DNA from: Peronospora farinosa
Lineage: Eukaryota > Oomycota > Peronosporomycetes > Peronosporales > Peronosporaceae
Assembly: GCA_947646735.1 (NCBI GenBank)
Contig: CANTFK010000107.1
Span: 62,001-126,000 of the forward strand
Direction of reading: 5' to 3'
DNA: 64,000 bases
Below, one piece after another: positions 29,511 to 41,501 of this stretch. The notes below the pieces were generated by a model, which saw nothing but the letters and a program-made list of their open reading frames with translations, did no database searches and was not told where the DNA came from. The number at the start of each line of letters is the position of its first letter. Within the stretch, counting starts at the first letter, position 1. The translations under genes were made by a program, and so were the position numbers.

Positions 29511-30285
29511 AGATGACGCTGAACATCATATAGATAAAGTTGCGACTACGACCCTAAAGCAATACTGCCTTAACTGATACCTGTATCAATTGATAGATGC
29601 CTCCGTTAGACAACTTTTTGTGTAGCAGTATATGAAACACTATATTACAGTAGGCTATTCTTCATCGGATTCCAGTTTTTTGCCAATATTACGCAAATAA
29701 ACGTGGTACAGCTAATCATTAGGCTTGTGACAATTTTATTAGAGTACTATATATATTTAGACACCTCTAAAAAAGTGGCTTTTATCGGTGGTTTTAAGTA
29801 TAAATAGTTTTTTGGATTTTCGACTATTGTGGTTGGTAGCGCTCTAATTTGTAGCAGCAGTATTGCCTTTCCTTACCATTGTGCAATTTTTTTTTGTTTC
29901 AAGATTTGTATCTGGTATTTGGGCAAATTCTCAAACTGATGTCCTGAGCTGTATAAAACAACAAGGTCAATATGAGTGTAGTCTATTTAATTCAAATGTT
30001 AAAATACTTGCATTAATAACAAGTATTGTGGTATTCTATCATCAGTCATTTCCTTTTGTTAACAAGGCATTTATGCAGACTACGCTAACAATTATTTACG
30101 GCCGCTACATTTCACTCCGTTTAGCAATTTTACTAATAAGCGCACCACGAAATGTATCTTAATAATACGATTAAATTGGTTGTAAAAGATAAAAACATAC
30201 TTAAAAAGCCTTAATTTTCACTCAAGTCAGATTTCTCAGATCCAGACTCAGATTCATCAGAGCGAAAGTCTTTAAAAAAACTCAA
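29511..30285. other. AT-rich intergenic region upstream of ATG7
   Basis: AT-rich with poly-T runs; a 99-residue plus-strand frame at 29863-30162 lacks motifs and is probably chance. The last 100 bases contain pyrimidine-rich TCAGATTTCTC and TCATCAG elements that could be the ATG7 start region, but no clear oomycete initiator is seen. Confidence 0.4.
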
Positions 30286-32624
30286 ATGACAGACGTGAAC
30301 GAGTGGCAAGTGCTGAAGTTTCAGCCATGGAATAGCGCACCTGATGTATCTTTCTGGCAAACTTTTGCATCACTAAAGCTGAATAAATTTCAGCTTGACG
30401 ACCAAGCGCAGGTAAAAACGCCTTAACTTATAAAGTAACATCCAAATCTCTCTAAAGTTTTTCGCAGGAAATAACGGGATATTTTACTACTGGGAGGTCG
30501 GTGGACGTCCCCGCACGTTTCACCGTTGATGACGCGGCATTTCAAAGTGCCCATGGGACCCAAAAAAAAGACACGAGGTAGGGATTTTCTTGTAATCACT
30601 TTGCTTTTTATCAGATTTTTGTTTTTTTTTACTTCTGAGTCCTTATACAGGGATACGGATCGTGCTCGATATGAATGGCAAGCTCCTGGACTACTATTCA
30701 ACACTAATACTTTAGAAGTAATGTTATGGGTGGTCCGAAAAAGGTGTATGTATGATATGAAGTCTTATTGTATGTACTTGAACTGTATACATGACAGGCT
30801 TTTAAGAAACTGGACAAAACTACGTTACTTCGAAATGCTGGAGAAAAGATCTTGGATCTGATTCTTAAAAGTGATGAAGAGAACATTGCGGTGGACCATT
30901 TGAATAGCTTCGTGCTCGTGACTTATGCCGATTTAAAAAAACACTCGTTCCTGTATTGGTTCGGATTTCCGGCGTTGTCCCCACCGACGTCGTTTCAATA
31001 TCGAGTTCCACCTGCATCAGTATCCTCGATTTTGTCCGCCAAGGAACAGGCTCATGTACTTCGTGGTCTGCTAAAGTTGCGTCGTGTGAGCAGTGAGACA
31101 GGTGCAGTGAAAGGCAACTTTGCACCATTTTTCGTTGTGGAGCGTCTAAATGGAGGTGCAAACAGCGACCACGTTGTGAGAGTTTTGGATGTTCACGAGT
31201 GGAGGGCACTACATCACACTCCGGATGACGTGAATGAGACAATCTTTGGTTTTGTTGACCCTTGCCCTCTAAAGACTAATCCTGGATGGCCTCTGCGTAA
31301 CTTCTTGGCGCTGCTTACTGCGTTACCAGCTGAGAAAGCAAAGTGCTCAAGATCCATAAAAATCATCTCTTTTCGTGAGCATGTGCATCAGTTCACTACA
31401 GTGCCTAACGACTTTGAATGGAAAAGGTCGGTGGTATTTGAGGTGAGAAGCGATCAGACGTTCATGGCAAACGGCCGGCTACGGCAAGATGTGCGCGTTA
31501 TAGGTTGGGAAGCCAACGTTCATGGCAAAATGGGCCCGCGAGTGATGAAGCTTGGCGGTATCTTGGATCCCATTCGGCTTGCGGAGACGTCGGTGGACTT
31601 GAACTTGAAACTCATGAGATGGCGCCAGCTTCCGTCTCTCGACTTAGACCTGCTTGCACGGACTAAGTGTCTGCTACTCGGAGCGGGGACTCTTGGTTGT
31701 TATACGGCTCGAAGCTTGCTTTCGTGGGGTTTTCGCAACATCACTTTTGTCGACAATTCCACGGTGAGCCATTCTAATCCCGTGCGGCAACCTTTGTTCG
31801 AGTTTCAAGACGTTGGAAAGCCTAAAGGCGAGTGCGCAGCAAACGCGTTAAAGCGTATATATCCGCTTGTGAATTCTCAGGCCTTGAATCTTACGATTCC
31901 AATGGCAGGCCACGCATTAAGCAGTCCACAGTTAATGGAGGACGCCAAAACAGGTTTAAAGACGCTGGAACAGCTTATTGAGTCACACGATGTCGTTTTC
32001 TTGGGAACGGATTCGCGTGAGAGTCGATGGTTGCCGACCGTGATCGCCTCGTCTAAGAGGAAGCTCCTTCTGAATGCAGCACTTGGTTTCGACAGCTATC
32101 TAGTGATGCGCCATGGTGTCCACCCTGAGCAGGTAAATGATGATGCAACTAAACCATCGCTAGGTTGCTACTACTGCAACGATATCGTGAGTCCTCGTGA
32201 CTCACTGAAGGACCGTACGCTCGATCAAATGTGCACAGTGACTCGACCAGGACTTGCTCCAATTGCTGCAGCAACGGCAGTGGAACTACTCGTTGCTGTT
32301 TTGCATTCGCCTCAGAAAAAATATGTGGGTGCGGACAAACCAAGCGATGGTTCGGTCCCGATGGGCTTTATTCCGCACCAGCTTCGAGGGTTCTTGAATG
32401 CGTTTCAAACCATGGTGATAACAGGCGAAGCGTTTGACAAGTGCATTGCATGCAGTTCAAAAGTCCTGAACGCTTATGCTGCTGATGGTCTCGGTCTCCT
32501 TGAAAAGGCATGCAATTCTACTGCGTATCTCGAAGAGCTTACCGGCTTAAACCAATTAACAGAAGAGGCAGATTCACTCATTATTGACCTTGAAGACAGC
32601 GACGAAGACGGTGATATGATCTAA
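30286..32624 (+). CDS. ATG7: Autophagy E1-like activating enzyme ATG7
   Basis: Four exons by eye: 30286-30411, 30468-30577, 30651-30717 and 30798-32624, all with GT-AG introns of 56-80 bases; the joined frame is 709 codons plus TAA, matching the usual ATG7 size of about 700. Exon 1 begins with FQPWNSAPDVSFWQ, the N-terminal ATG7 fold; exons 3-4 carry GLLFNTNTLE then FKKLDK. The C-terminal adenylation domain has LLLGAGTLGCYTAR (nucleotide site, about residue 396) and CTVTRPGLAPIAAATAVELL with the catalytic Cys580. Known role: it activates ATG8 and ATG12 with ATP and passes them to ATG3 and ATG10 in the cytosol. The tail is acidic (DLEDSDEDGD). eRF1 starts 212 bases after its stop on the same strand. 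The gene looks intact. Confidence 0.95.
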
Positions 32625-32804
32625 AGAGCTTCAGGACACCACCTTCTTATGGTCGTAAAATACCTTTTTCATACCGTTATCTTACTGGTATGACATGAGT
32701 TTACAAACTATTGTCAGATTTGTAGTTTTTTAATTCTAGCTGATTGGACCGCGACGTCCCATAAGCTCACAAGTTTCTTTGTTGGTCTCGCCCCCTCTCT
32801 ATTC

Positions 32805-32831
32805 CCTACGCATTCCCCTCCCCATTTTACG
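32805..32831 (+). promoter_or_regulatory. Candidate oomycete core promoter of eRF1
   Basis: Just upstream of the start codon, TACGCATTCCCCTCCCCATTTT resembles the oomycete initiator plus flanking element (GCTCATT followed by CAWTTT). Its position 10-30 bases before the ATG fits short oomycete leaders. Confidence 0.45.
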
Positions 32832-32836
32832 CCAAT

Positions 32837-34257
32837 ATGTCTGCTACCCCCAACCCTGCTGATGATCAGGTCGAGCTCTTTAAAGTTAAGAAGCTTATCA
32901 AGTCTCTCCAAGCCGCTCGTGGGTGCGTGTTCTACCATCATTCTTTTTTCTATTTGGAATATGTATTTCTAAATCTGATTCCGACACTATTTTTTTAATG
33001 GAAATTACATATTTCTATTTTTATAGAAATGGCACAAGTATGATTTCCCTCATTATTCCACCTAAACAGCAAATTCCACTTGTAGCCAAAATGTTATCGG
33101 ATGAAATGGGTACAGCGTCCAATATCAAGTCGCGTGTCAATCGTTTGTCCGTGTTGGGCGCTATTACGTCCACACAGCAACGTCTCAAGCTGTACAATAA
33201 ATGTCCACCGAATGGACTTATCATCTATTGTGGTACTATTATCACGGATGAGGGCAAAGAGAAGCGCGTAAACATTGATTTTGAGCCTTTTCGCCCTATC
33301 AATACATCGCTCTACATGTGTGACAACAAGTTTCACACAGAGGCACTGGGAGAATTGCTTCAGGACAATGACCGCTTTGGTTTTATCGTCATGGACGGTA
33401 ATGGAGCACTCTACGGTGCTGTGTCTGGCAGCAACCGGGAGGTTTTGCACAAATTCTCGGTGGATCTGCCAAAAAAACACGGTCGTGGTGGTCAATCGGC
33501 GCTGCGTTTTGCACGTTTACGTCTTGAAAAACGCCACAATTATGTGCGCAAGGTGGCCGAGACAGCCACACAAATGTTCATCACGAACGACCAGCCTAAT
33601 GTCTCGAATCTCGTGCTGGCTGGTTCAGCTGATTTTAAGAACGAACTGAACGGCAGTGACCTGTTTGACAAGCGACTGGCGGCTGTTGTGGTCAAGGTCG
33701 TGGATGTGTCCTATGGTGGCGAGAATGGATTCAATCAGGCCATTGAGCTGGCTGCTGAGACGCTTACTAACGTCAAGTTTGTCCAGGAGAAGAAGCTCAT
33801 TGTCAGCTACATGGAGGAGATTGCTCAGGACTCGGGCAAGTACTGCTTTGGTGTGGGTGACACGATGAAGGCACTTGACCTGGGTGCTGTGGAGACACTT
33901 ATTCTATGGGAGGATCTGCCCCACCACCGCTATGTGCTCCGTAACGAAGCCACTGGATCTGAGTCGGTGAAGATTTTGTCACCGTCAGAGGAGACAGTGG
34001 ACTCGAACTTCTTGGACTCTGAGACGGGAGCGAAGCTGGAAACTGTGGAGCGTATGCCTCTGGTCGAATGGTTTGCTAACAACTACAAGCAGTTCGGTAC
34101 GACGTTGGAGTTCGTCACGGCTCGTTCGCAGGAAGGCTCGCAGTTTTGCCAGGGCTTCGGTGGCATTGGCGGTATTCTTCGGTGGAAGGTGGACTTTATG
34201 GAGATGGAGTACGAGTTTGACGACGATGATGACTTTGACGAGGACGCGTTCATGTAG
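32837..34257 (+). CDS. ERF1: Eukaryotic peptide chain release factor 1 (eRF1)
   Basis: Two exons: 32837-32922 and 33027-34257, with a 104-base GT-AG intron after AAR-G; the product is 438 residues (human eRF1 is 437). Domain 1 has [12 protein letters not shown] (NIKS) and YMCDNKF (YxCxxxF), the stop-codon-reading motifs; domain 2 has [15 protein letters not shown] with the GGQ that triggers peptidyl-tRNA hydrolysis; domain 3 (eRF3 binding) ends in the acidic [15 protein letters not shown]. It ends translation at all three stop codons together with eRF3. Standard NIKS and YxCxxxF motifs argue against any codon reassignment in this organism. The gene is intact and highly conserved. Confidence 0.97.
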
Positions 34258-36807
34258 AAGTAATTATTGCGTGACGCTTTGCGCTTAGTTAGAAAAGAGG
34301 CGTCACGCACCGTGGCGCTGCGGGAGGAACGAGCGCAACAAAGAAATGCATTTTAGGCAGCCGTCCAAGAAGGGGATGTCGCTATAGAATTTCGAGTAGG
34401 GAGGAGCAGTACGGCGACAAAATCGGATGAGTGTAGACACCTTTTGACGCGAGGAGTACACTACACATTCTATGCTGAGTGGTCTTGCGTGTTCGAGTGC
34501 GTGATTTGCCGTGTCACTAACATGTTGTGACGCTGTGTAGAGACACAAGCATCAGGACAACACGTAGCCAGATATGAAGAGACGCACAGTTATTTGTGAA
34601 CACGATGGGCAATGAAGCAAATTGCGTAGTACAGACCCGTCAGAACGTGTGGAGAAATAGCAAACGACGCGAAGAAGACACGAGAACAGGATGCAGCAGT
34701 GTTTGCAGCAGACATTTCGCTTTCCTATGGCGTGACTGGGACTGCAGCAAATGTTGTTATCCGTCTTTGTGAAGTTTCATTCAGGCTCTGATCTCTTTTA
34801 TTACTTGCAGGCTAGAAGACGAATGCTATTTGAGGAGACGACGACGACGATATCAGTGGACTGAAGTGTTTTGATAAGAAAAAACTTACGAAATTCAAAG
34901 CTGCGAGGTCGGAAGCTACGTCCTAGGCACACTACGTCACGGACTTTAGCGGGTCAATTCATGCCAGGGAGCTTCTAAAACTGCATACTTGCCTTGGCGA
35001 ACAGCTTACATGTGTGAGTCAATTAAACTGTGGACACCGATGGGAATGACGCCGTAAATACTCGACGAGTTTCTGCATTTGTACGCACACAGCAGGACAA
35101 GAATCACTACTACATTGTCCAAGCAGTGTATGGTAGTGGGCTGATGACCAATACGAGCTTAAGGAGCTGGTGTAGAAGGGAAGTTGATGAGTCCGACTTG
35201 CAGCTGTGCTGCGTTGATGCCGATGGCAGCGGTCGATCATTTTCAACAAGTTTCGGTCCATCGTTGCTGCCATATAAATAAAGCGGCCACATTGAGCTTG
35301 CTATATAACTACGTTTGGGCATTGCGCAAAGGCTACTTGACGAACTCGCGTGGCTTGATGGACCTCATCGCCAAGCACAAGGGGCTTTATTTGAATAGCA
35401 ACCGTTAAAGGCGAAAAAAGAAGTAGTGTCACCAGCAGCTTATGGGGGGGATGACCGCAAATGTGATTTCCAAGCACCAGGCCGAGCTCACTAGAAGGCT
35501 AATATTCGAGTTCAAAGGCATCGGTCGCAACTTTAGCCGTCGGTGAGCCTTCGACGAGAGCCGCAATTTCGGTGTCGTACAGTAGCACACACAACAGGTG
35601 CTGACTGAGCCGAGTCCTACGCTGGGGGTCGCAAAAGTTTTGAGTACATGGTCCCCCGCGTAGTTATGGGCGCGGAGTAATTTCCAGTCATCAGCGTTAT
35701 CAACCAACGGCGCAAGCTTGGTTTGATGACTGCGATGCTGCGTGTTAGCGATCCATCGACCTGTCGATGCTTGTACGACAATTCTCGATTGTGTCAGCCG
35801 GGAGCTTGTCAAAAAACCTCTTCAGATCGGCCACAATGTTCGTAGCCATCTCTTTTTTTCACATACGTGCCATTTCTAGTACAGGTAAAGTCGACGCTTC
35901 GCCCAGCGTAGCGAGCCACAATGTGAGCTCATACGATCTCCTTACCAAACCGTGGGGGCTCGTGAAGAGGTCGTAAGCGACTATCGTAATCATTTTACCG
36001 TCGTACGTGGAGTCCATCGTACTAGGGAGTGACATGACATCTGAGCGTCGCCTTATAACACTTCAAGACCAGCGCCGCTCATATACGACTGCTAGTAATA
36101 GCTGGCCCACTCAAAACTCGACTTCCACGACACGGACAAGTTGATCCCGAGATCTTGTTGTTACTCATTTCCCACATATTGTTGTAGAAGGACGCCGTGT
36201 ACATCCGTTTGTCGTAGGCACTAAACTTCCGGCGTTGGTCGACGAAAGCCGAGTGCTGCGGGCGAGGGCTATAGGGACTAGAATAAAATATCGGCTGGAT
36301 TCGATCTTCAAACCACAAGCTAGTTTTATTTGAATGATACCGTTCCACACAATGTCATAGTGTTGACAGCAAAGCCATTCCTAGCTACTTAGGAAAACAA
36401 TGGTCTATTATATACAAGTGCAGGCGTCTTTGGGTTGATCATAACAAAATCAAGGCTCTGGTTTGTGCGCGATAGTGCTCGTGCGCCATATCTCGAGCTA
36501 AATGAAACGCATGAAGCAGACACAAACATGGTGAATATTGGGGTTTTAACTCAAATCATGTGCCAATGCTTCGCTGACTCATCGTTTTGCGTATTGTTGT
36601 GCTGATTGGCGACATTCAAGGTTACAAAACAAAGTCGATGTGGTGGGAACAAATTGTCTATTTGCCGGTCCGGTTTACAAGATTTCTGAAAAATCCGCAT
36701 ACCTCAGGAGATGTCTACGAGGGCTGTGCAGTGCTGACTATCGGTTGACAATGATGTCTTGAAACATTTCCGTTGCAAGGCGGAGGTAGACGCCGTTGCT
36801 CACATCC
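34258..36807. other. Long stretch without a supportable gene
   Basis: Many short frames on both strands. The minus strand has suggestive pieces: 35830-36060 (STYDGKMITIVAYDLFTSPH ... EMARM) and 36079-36348 (a Tyr/Asn-rich ORF), and 35429-35812. They share an orientation and could be remnants of one decayed gene or transposon, but no domain is recognised. No RNA gene or repeat was seen. Confidence 0.35.
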
Positions 36808-37080
36808 CTATTTCTTCGTTGTTCCTTGATAGCGACCGCCCGGAGTTGACGAAGAAAAACTTGTTTCACTTCCGAGAATCTTTTTGTACTGAGTCAGGAT
36901 CTCTTTCAGTTGGTTTTCAGACATACCATAGTACTGAAAGAACCTTTGAATGAGGGTAAAGTCAACCTTTATTCCCGCCAGATTAGAGAGATGGATCGGT
37001 TGGTACTTCTCATTCGTCTGAAATAACCGGAGCCATAAGCGGATTGATCCTTCTACCTTCTGCTCAATTTCCTTTGCCAA
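36808..37080 (-). pseudogene. Frameshifted C-terminal extension of the effector
   Basis: A 90-residue frame that overlaps the end of the effector ORF by 17 bases and continues it in another frame. It contains a further W/Y-type unit (SIRLWLRLFQTNEKYQPIHL ... LIQRFFQYYGMSENQLKEIL). The main frame stops at 37064-37066, right at a possible one-base indel, so the full-length ancestor probably had one more domain. Confidence 0.6.
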
Positions 37081-38203
37081 TTCTATCTATCGGCTTCTCC
37101 CAAGCTTCAGCATTGTTAACCAACGCTTTAGCATCGTGTGATGGATTACGTTTTGCTGCTTCGTAGTCTTTAAACAAGTTAGTGTAGGAAACTTGTATCG
37201 AATAGATCTTCTCTTCGTCCTTTTCGTACGTCCATAACATCTTTCTGATATCATCGGGATTAATGTCTTTTGAAAGCCACTCCGCAAACTGGTCCCACTT
37301 GTCCTTCTCATTTGCCAGTAGCATTGCAATGCCATTTTTGAATTCATTCTCAGAAATTCCCATCCCTTTTAGCACACGGCTCTTATCTTCGGCAGCTTCA
37401 TCATTTCTGAGTTTTCTGGTAGCACCGCGGATATAGGTCAATTTCATTGTGTCACTCGATTTGGACAACGCTTCGTTCCATGCACTAGTTATCTTACACA
37501 ACCTGTCGTATGGATCTACAATCCAATCGATTTCGCCACCGCTCTCTATATACCTCGATTTCAAAACGCTAGGACTAGTTTCTTTTAGACGTAATTTCGC
37601 GAGCTCTTCCCATTTAAAATCCTCATCCGTTTGTACCAAATGAAACCAAATGTTGAATTGGTCATTAGGCATCGTCATCGGGCTTTTCCAATCGACAGCA
37701 GCTTTCTCAACTTTGGTAATTACGCCAGCTTTGACATCTTGGGTAACCCTGGCAAGTTCCGCAACGCTGGCAGCTTCGGCAACGCTGGTAGCTTCGGCAA
37801 CGCTGGTAGCTTCGGCAACGCTGGTAGCTTCGGCAACGCTGGTAACTTCGGCAGCGCTGGCAGCTTCGGCAACTCTAGCAGCTTCGGCAACTCTAGCAGC
37901 TTCAGCTTTAGCAGCTTCAGCTTTAGCAGCTTCAGCTTTAGCAACTCTAGTAGCTTGGGCAGCCTTGTGGGCAGCTGTCCATGGGAGAAACTTCAGCACT
38001 GAGTCAAAGTTGAAAGACCGACCCCTCTCTTCTTGGATATCACTTTCACCGTCAACACGCAAAGCTTGAATGTCGTCGTTCGTGTCGTCACCGATGAGCG
38101 AGTGTGGATTCGAGAGCAAGTAATTCGTCGGCGTCGAGGATGCGCCACTGTTAAGAAGAATTTTGGTAACAAGAACCATTGACAGGATATCAAACGCACG
38201 CAT
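37064..38203 (-). CDS. RxLR-type secreted effector (QxLR-EER, W/Y repeats)
   Basis: I start at Met 38203, because the next 23 residues form a signal peptide (hydrophobic ILSMVLVTKILL, then SGASS); ten in-frame residues upstream are dropped. QALR is at residues 46-49 and EER at 58-60, the position of the RxLR-EER leader of oomycete effectors; Q replaces the first Arg, as in the QxLR effectors of some downy mildews. An Ala/Glu repeat tract follows (SVAEAT hexapeptides), then alpha-helical W/Y-type units (for example FNIWFHLVQTDEDFKWEEL and MLLANEKDKWDQFAEWL). Known role of the class: secretion and action inside host plant cells. The 379-residue product ends at a likely frameshift, so it is a truncated allele. 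It is isolated in repeat-rich, gene-poor DNA, as is typical. Confidence 0.8.
   Translation of the reverse strand: MRAFDILSMVLVTKILLNSGASSTPTNYLLSNPHSLIGDDTNDDIQALRVDGESDIQEERGRSFNFDSVLKFLPWTAAHKAAQATRVAKAEAAKAEAAKAEAARVAEAARVAEAASAAEVTSVAEATSVAEATSVAEATSVAEAASVAELARVTQDVKAGVITKVEKAAVDWKSPMTMPNDQFNIWFHLVQTDEDFKWEELAKLRLKETSPSVLKSRYIESGGEIDWIVDPYDRLCKITSAWNEALSKSSDTMKLTYIRGATRKLRNDEAAEDKSRVLKGMGISENEFKNGIAMLLANEKDKWDQFAEWLSKDINPDDIRKMLWTYEKDEEKIYSIQVSYTNLFKDYEAAKRNPSHDAKALVNNAEAWEKPIDRIGKGN
37720..37960. repeat. 18-bp coding repeat in the effector
   Basis: About ten copies of an 18-base unit of the type ggtagcttcggcaacgct, encoding (minus strand) SVAEAT / AAKAEA hexapeptides. The frame is preserved across copies. 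Copy number is likely variable between strains. Confidence 0.8.
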
Positions 38204-38990
38204 GAATAACTCGTAATCAGCGAAGAGCGTCAAAAATCACTTTGGGGCTTCAGAAATATTTAAGAATGAGTCCAAATGAGTGAACGAAAGACGTGGATAG
38301 AGCATGTCAGTGGATAATGCCAGCTAACTTTAACGTTGTTCATGAGATTTGAATCCGGATCTTCTGAAAAGAGGAAGTAATCAGTACATGAGAGAGTGCT
38401 TCACAACTCAACAGCCAAAATTTAGGGGTACCATAATCAAAGTCCGAACATAACTATCTTACTTAGATGGATCGAGGAAAATAATATCCAGCTAGATAGC
38501 ATTTGGTGCTCTAAGAAGAAGAATGAAATGAATTATAGATTATGAAATACGTACGACACCGCGACTGGCCTCTCCCATTTAAAAAACAGTGACAACTCCC
38601 CACGTCCTATAGTATAGCGACAAGTGGGACTATTATGTCCAACGCAATGGTCTTTCCCGCACCAGATCTATGATCGTGTGCTCGCTTCACAGGCATGTTG
38701 TTAATTTAGTAGAGAAATGCAGTATAGCCGGACAATCTCCAGAGCATCACCGCTGGTGGCATTGCAACTGGACGCTCCGGTTAAAAAAGTAGTGACGAGA
38801 GAGGAGTTCAGATGGTCTATTGACACGGTGTCAACTAATTTGCAAGATTTCTGAAAAAGTCCTGAGCCAGGATGTCAGCGCCAGTTGGCTCGGCGGTATA
38901 TCGTGGCCGACGACCGTAAAATCTGGTGGCCCTCTATGGTCGCGCTCTAGCAACTCGATACAAGCATAAAGCAAGGCACCACCATGTGTG
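38204..38990. other. Upstream region of the effector, no gene seen
   Basis: No frame of note and no repeat shared with the rest of the window. It should hold the effector promoter, but I cannot point to a convincing initiator sequence. Confidence 0.35.
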
Positions 38991-38997
38991 GCTGACG

Positions 38998-39713
38998 CTA
39001 TTTTATGCTCTCTCTTTGCGATTGCTCGGAGCTGACAAAGGCACGAGGCCCAAAAAACAGGTGATGCTGCGAGGAAGGTGGAGTGTGACAGCCGTGTAGA
39101 CGATTGCGTTTCTGTCTACCGAAATTCGTATTTGACATGTCGTCGAGGACGTGCCAAATTTGTGTCCAGACGCGTTCGGCTGCACCCACGTCATCCTGAA
39201 AACGATCCGCTAGAATTTGTGCTCGAAAAAACTCGGGTATGCGTCAACTCGTCGACTGGCCCGGGCCCCCCAGCAGTATTGAGTCAATTGACAGATGACT
39301 CGCTGCTCAATCCAGTGACCAATGGTGCTTCGGCGCAAGCACATTGTCAAACAGATGGACCATGGTCTCCTCATTGCCGCTGCAGGCCGGTATCTTTCTG
39401 TGACTATTGTTTTCGTTCCTTGTAGCGTGATACAAATTTAATTGTCTCGTCATCACCCGGTACCATGTCCAAGCTTGATATACTCTGAGACCATTACTAC
39501 ATGCGTCGGCGTTTCCCGAAGGCGCTACGCATTGCCATTCTGCAGATTGCGAAAGGCGACCAACGAGAACCGAAAGTGACGGGCGCGAACATTTTGTGGA
39601 ACCATGAGCTTGCTTGCGTAAAGCCTTCGTGATGAAGTGATTAGACATTGTATTGGCATAGACCATGGGAAATGATGAAGCTGCGGGTTTGTCTCTTTAA
39701 AAAAAGATCCCAT
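38998..39713 (-). pseudogene. Non-LTR retrotransposon (LINE) C-terminal fragment
   Basis: The minus frame 39307-39666 contains KIPACSGNEETMVHLFDNVL followed by APKHHW, which fits the zinc-binding region at the end of LINE reverse transcriptases (Cys, then E-T-x-x-H-L-F, then W). Downstream frames with RISVDRNAIVYTAV at 39003-39194 fit the tail of the same ORF2 (the RNA-like xxRNxxV motif). Frames are broken and the RT core is absent, so it is an old, 5'-truncated insertion. Confidence 0.5.
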
Positions 39714-39719
39714 CGTCGA

Positions 39720-41495
39720 ATATCGCCTGTCGTTCAGATGGAGAACAGTCAGTGAGCTCCGGCATCAATCCGTGGCAAATCAGTGTATTCCGTCATCAGG
39801 ATAGAGTGACGGACCGGATCTGGCCATGTTCGATCTCCGTTGAGTGGCTTTGGATAATGCCTTTGCCGAGAAGCTTCCAGCGATAGCTTTTTGAACTTGG
39901 TGGTGCCTGACTAAAGCGCAGTGGTGTTGTTTTAAGTGCAATTCTTTCCCCATGGGTAAGTCCGGGTATAATAGAAGGAGGGCTGTTGCCCACCGTCGGA
40001 ATTTGCGTCCGAATGGGGGTCGAGCGTGGCTTTACGAGGTCATCTGATTTTGTTGGTCTCTTGTTGGGGCGAGCGCTCTTGCTGGATCTCCTGACCTGGC
40101 GAGCGTTCCCGACGAGACGATGCCATCAGTTTATCCTGAGCTGAAGTCACTATTGTTGCGTCCGGGCCCCTAACTGCTTTACAAAGACCTCGTCTGCCAT
40201 GTAGCAAAGTGGGTATCCGATTTCACAATTAGCCAAGCAATCGCATGCTTTGGGGTACGTTGTGTTTTGACAGCTCTACACAGCCGCTAGCCCACTACCC
40301 CTCCCAGGCCGAAACAAGCTTCAAATGCTTGTACAACATGTAAAGCTTGCTAAATCTACTCCGCTGACTTTAGGAATAAGGTGGTGCCATCCACAAATGC
40401 TGAAGTGACGGTCTTGTTCATTTCTTACGTAAAATTATTCCTGTGAATCACAGTTCTCGAAATTGTTGTTTACTATAGCGATGCAAAGAACCACATGACA
40501 TTACGGAATGCAGCGCCGTTTGAGCTGGGATCGTAACGGAATCAAAGCCTTGGTTACGTTTGAAGTAAGCTTAGATTTGCGCGATGATGCTTGTGAGCCA
40601 TATCTCGAACTATTTGCAAGCATGAGGCAATGCTTCCGCATAATCGCAAAGAAGTTTTCCACAACTGCCTTCTCCGGTATTAACGTACGCTTGCGAATGC
40701 CTGGCACAACAGTGCCTTCCATACAAATTCCTTCAATGCCTCTTTCGTATCACTACAAATAATCAAATTCAGCGTCTTGGCACCTCACCCGCTTACCAGC
40801 GCTGACAGCATTGGACAATTGCTGTCTCGAATCTTACGGGGGGCATTGCCTCCTGAAAAGCTTCAAATAGTTCATTATCGGGTGAGAGAATGCCCATTAC
40901 AGGCTTTCAATGTGCCATCACTTCCCGCCTGCACCGTAACAATACGTGTCAATGCTGTCGTGCAAACAACATGACTGACTGACGTATTCAACTTCCTCCC
41001 TTACCGTTGCCAAAATGTCCAATCTCAGCAGCAAAAACAACTTCGTGCGCATTACAGGCAGCTCTCCAAGCAAATGTCCGATCCAACGAGACGAATATCC
41101 TGGCCTGCCTTTACAGCCTTCTAGATGTTCACCGCCAGTTCTCTCCCCAACTCTTTGCTGTCCACTCCATGTGTCCTCGATCTTCACAACAACGTCAGTC
41201 TCGTCCGAAATGCGAGATCCCGTCGTGATGTACACCACCTGTCCAGGCTTTAATGCCCAAGTCGGCATTTCTCCCGCTGCAATGCGTTCTACCACAGAAA
41301 AATACATCCAATAAATGCCATTAATTCTTGTTGCAGTAACACTGCAACAACAACTTTGCAACAAAATGACGTGCAGGGCTGCTGGATTGTATTGCAATGC
41401 CCACACCTAGCATTTTTCGCATTCCATTCGTGCTGCAACCGATGCTTACACTACAATCTTACTATATAGAAGTCTACAAGAAAGCTGACTCATTA
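39720..41495. other. Stretch without a supportable gene
   Basis: Frames at 39796-39993 (minus) may still be LINE debris. Others (40508-40762 plus, 40918-41406 minus) have no recognisable motif. The minus frame near 41200-41400 has plausible protein-like composition (PTWALKPGQVVYITTGSRIS), but no joined exons could be found. Confidence 0.35.
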
Positions 41496-41501
41496 TCGTC
41501 C

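Noticed and set aside
29863..30162. Plus-strand 99-residue ORF with hydrophobic start
   Set aside because: AT-rich region with poly-T coding for Phe runs; no motif, and the next gene has its own clear start.
40918..41406. Minus-strand 162-residue ORF
   Set aside because: Part of it looks protein-like, but the ends are Cys-rich random sequence and no exon partner or family was found.
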